Origin: Mastigias papua
Taxonomy: Eukaryota; Cnidaria; Scyphozoa; Rhizostomeae; Mastigiidae
DNA: 64,000 bases
Assembly: GCA_964019165.1 (NCBI GenBank)
Contig: OZ025267.1
Location: 2,213,001 to 2,277,000, forward strand
Direction: 5' to 3'
Part shown: in pieces, positions 61,819 to 64,000 of the stretch
How positions within the stretch are numbered: position 1 is the first letter of the stretch
How the letters are laid out: each line of letters starts with the position of its first letter
The notes under the pieces: generated by a model
The model's database searches: none
Told to the model about the DNA's origin: nothing
The model's input: the letters and a program-made list of their open reading frames with translations, nothing else
Position numbers and translations under genes: made by a program

Positions 61819-64000
61819 CAAACTGCTGGTTTATAGCGTTGAATTAAGTTATTAAAGTTTCACAATGGTAACGAATAAAGTCGCTCAGAAGGGCAAACCG
61901 CACCCAAGTGATTTGAGGACAAGGTGCGATGCAGTTGTATAACATTACTCAGTAGGCCACACCTCCTGCAAGTTGAGAGCAAGGGAGGATCGTCCCTGTT
62001 TCCCCTTATTGCTGGTGCTTTGGCGAGTCCTGAAGTTTACATTGGTCATGCTTTTTCAACCAGGAACTGTCTGTCTGGCCTTCTTTTTTGACAAAAATTT
62101 TCTAGTGACTGATAGAGGTGTCGTTGGGTGAATATTTGTAGTAATAACATTAAGCATATAGTTGTGCCTCATTACTTGAAGCTATTTCTGTACCCCGTCA
62201 ACGCTTTGTAGTGTTTTAGTGGGTGTGTTTGAAAGCAATTTATTTTCAACGGATGCATTTGTGGAATGACCCTGTAGAGGGCACCCGAATGCTGTTGCGT
62301 GTGCTCGAGAATAATATTTATATTTTATCCGAGGTGGCCTTTTTCCACTGGAAGGCAAACGTATACAACATGGACTAGGCAGATGAAGCATTGTGGCAGT
62401 TACTTTCTGAGAAGACTCCTGCTTGAGCGCATTGCACGCTTTCCACTGAACCATCAGCTCTACTAGTCCCACAATCTTTCTAAGCGCGCTACCTAACCCA
62501 CGAACCCCGTCAATCCCACAATTCATCTTTGTTCAAAGCTTTGTAGACTATGGAACTGCATACTTTCGACTCAGGGCTGTAGAAGAGGGGGGGGGGGGAC
62601 TTGGTGGCTGAAAATAGAATGGGTGATACTGGGCGATTCATGATGCTATATTAATCAGGATGATAGAATGGAGCCCGTATAAAATCAAACTGAATCTGTT
62701 TTTCCAATTATCTCCGCTATAAATCAGTGCTCCACAAGTTTGCCATAAATTTAAGGTACTATAGAAAGTTTTCGAAAACTACAGAGGGTGTGGTCTCGTC
62801 AACGTTTTGATGTGCGCTCCACACAGCATAGAGCCCCCCTGGTACAACTAGCCCTACACCACTGGTCGAGGCTTGCTAAAGGAATTAGGGCCGTTCCCAG
62901 TCTTACTTTCACTTTTGTGTAAGAATACATAGTATTTCACTGAGCTTTCATATTCTTAAAATTTGTTGGTTTTGAGCCTAAGATTATTCTTACATTGTTC
63001 TGAAAGCTAAGTGATTTTCAGCCTTCATGCTCGTATAGACTTTATTCTGGTAATAAAAAGTATGTAACAGACACTCTCCTAAGAGTTGCTAAGTCGCATC
63101 ATATCATTATGACTGCCACAGCAGGTGAAACTAACACTTTTTTTTAAAGAAGTATTCATAAATGTCAGGGATTTTGAGCCTAAATTTTCTTATAGACCAT
63201 ATTGGTATAAAAAGTGGTTACTAAAAAACCATGTTCCCGGCTGTCTAGGCATACCTTGGTTCGAAACCGCTGTACATTCGTACTATGCGCGCGGAATGCC
63301 GTTAGACGGAAAATATGCGCCATATTGATGTGTCATCGGTAAAATATTTCGTTTACCAATATTGTTTACAAATTTGAAATGGACTTAAACCTTGCAAGTA
63401 ATTACTGGCTGAGAAACATAATCTCTGTCAGCTGCACCCATAGCTAATGTATTGTCAACATGATCCATTTAGAAGCGCTATAACCAATTCATTTGTTATT
63501 TCGCGTCTCTCGACTGCCTTTAAGTACTTGTCTTTGACCACAAGTGGTCTTTCTTGTTATTAGAACAAGACTTTTGGAGCCATGGGAAATAGGCAAAGTT
63601 TTTATAACATCTGTGTAAATATTGAGGTCATTGTAAGCCGAGTGATAAGAAACTTAGCTGTCATCTTGAATCGTGAATTACTTCGAATTAACACCCCTTT
63701 CTCTTTGCTGGCCCCCATTTGACCTTCCCCATCGAGCAACCCCCCAAATTTTTGGAAAGAGTATTTCTGCATCCAACTATAGAGAAAGAATAAGAAACAA
63801 ACTTGCTAGGTACAGTAATCTCGGGAGCAATTCTTGATTGACTGTTGATGGCTAAACGCTATTTTGATATGAATATGAGTTGGCCTAAATTAACAACGTA
63901 GTGTTCCACTGACAAAACAGGCACTACACAAGCGTATTAGCATAAGACATCCACACAAATTACAGAAGAGGAATGATTATCTTGCATGATTACACACTTT
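61819..64000. other. Right-hand end, no gene recognised
   Basis: Only short unassignable frames on both strands (for example a 114-codon minus-strand frame at 62182-62526 without domain features). The segment 62935-63225 is a dispersed repeat shared with 44250-44580. A run of 11 G lies at 62588-62598. Confidence 0.5.
62935..63225. repeat. Dispersed repeat, partner of 44250-44580
   Basis: Shares an ordered series of words with 44250-44580, including cctaagagttgctaagtc and ggtgaaact. Phrases such as ttttgagcctaa and ttcttata link it to the MITE at 54148-54480. Confidence 0.55.

Noticed and set aside
1..64000. CRISPR arrays, operons, riboswitches or bacterial features
   Set aside because: The window is animal nuclear DNA; no direct-repeat/spacer array or polycistronic gene set is present.

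Overview
This is nuclear DNA of an intron-rich, AT-rich animal. The window carries a cilium-specific dynein-2 heavy chain and two Krüppel-like factors, which are metazoan markers. Its spliceosomal introns range from 237 bases to 7.6 kb, and it is dense in miniature DNA transposons (MITEs), tRNA-derived SINEs and LINE debris. Nothing fixes the phylum. A cnidarian or another invertebrate seems most likely from the compact exons, the C. elegans-type PP2C and the kinds of MITE present, but that is inference.

Layout. At 394-1018 (minus) lies the first coding exon of DYNC2H1; the rest of the gene runs off the left edge. After 3 kb of repeats comes a Krüppel-like factor (here KLF-A, plus, six coding exons, 4067-15297). 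Then comes a PP2C-type Ser/Thr phosphatase of the C. elegans PPM-2 / yeast Ptc2-3 type (plus, eleven coding exons, 19924-42669). After a 15.5 kb stretch with no recognisable gene comes a second Krüppel-like factor, clearly KLF5-like (plus, two coding exons, 58186-60008), with a CCAAT/CArG/TATA-like promoter. The last 4 kb holds no gene I can recognise.

Every exon junction in the three spliced models keeps the reading frame and uses AG acceptors and GT donors. The assembled proteins are 262 aa (KLF-A), 327 aa (PP2C) and 337 aa (KLF5-like). The proteins do not form a pathway. The notable arrangement is two KLF genes in the same orientation flanking a phosphatase. This recalls the KLF5-KLF12 neighbourhood on human 13q22, but the class of KLF-A is not certain.

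The rest is mobile DNA. There are two SINE copies with 12-13 base target duplications. There is a large family of MITEs with TA target duplications and ends like CACGCTTTTTTATAAGGAAC, plus further MITE families with the same TA duplications. Three Harbinger-like MITEs carry TAA duplications, and one 185-base hAT MITE has a perfect 8-base duplication. A LINE fragment inside a PP2C intron is bounded by identical 183-base inverted arms and looks like a recent twin-priming insertion. Several of these are nested in one another.
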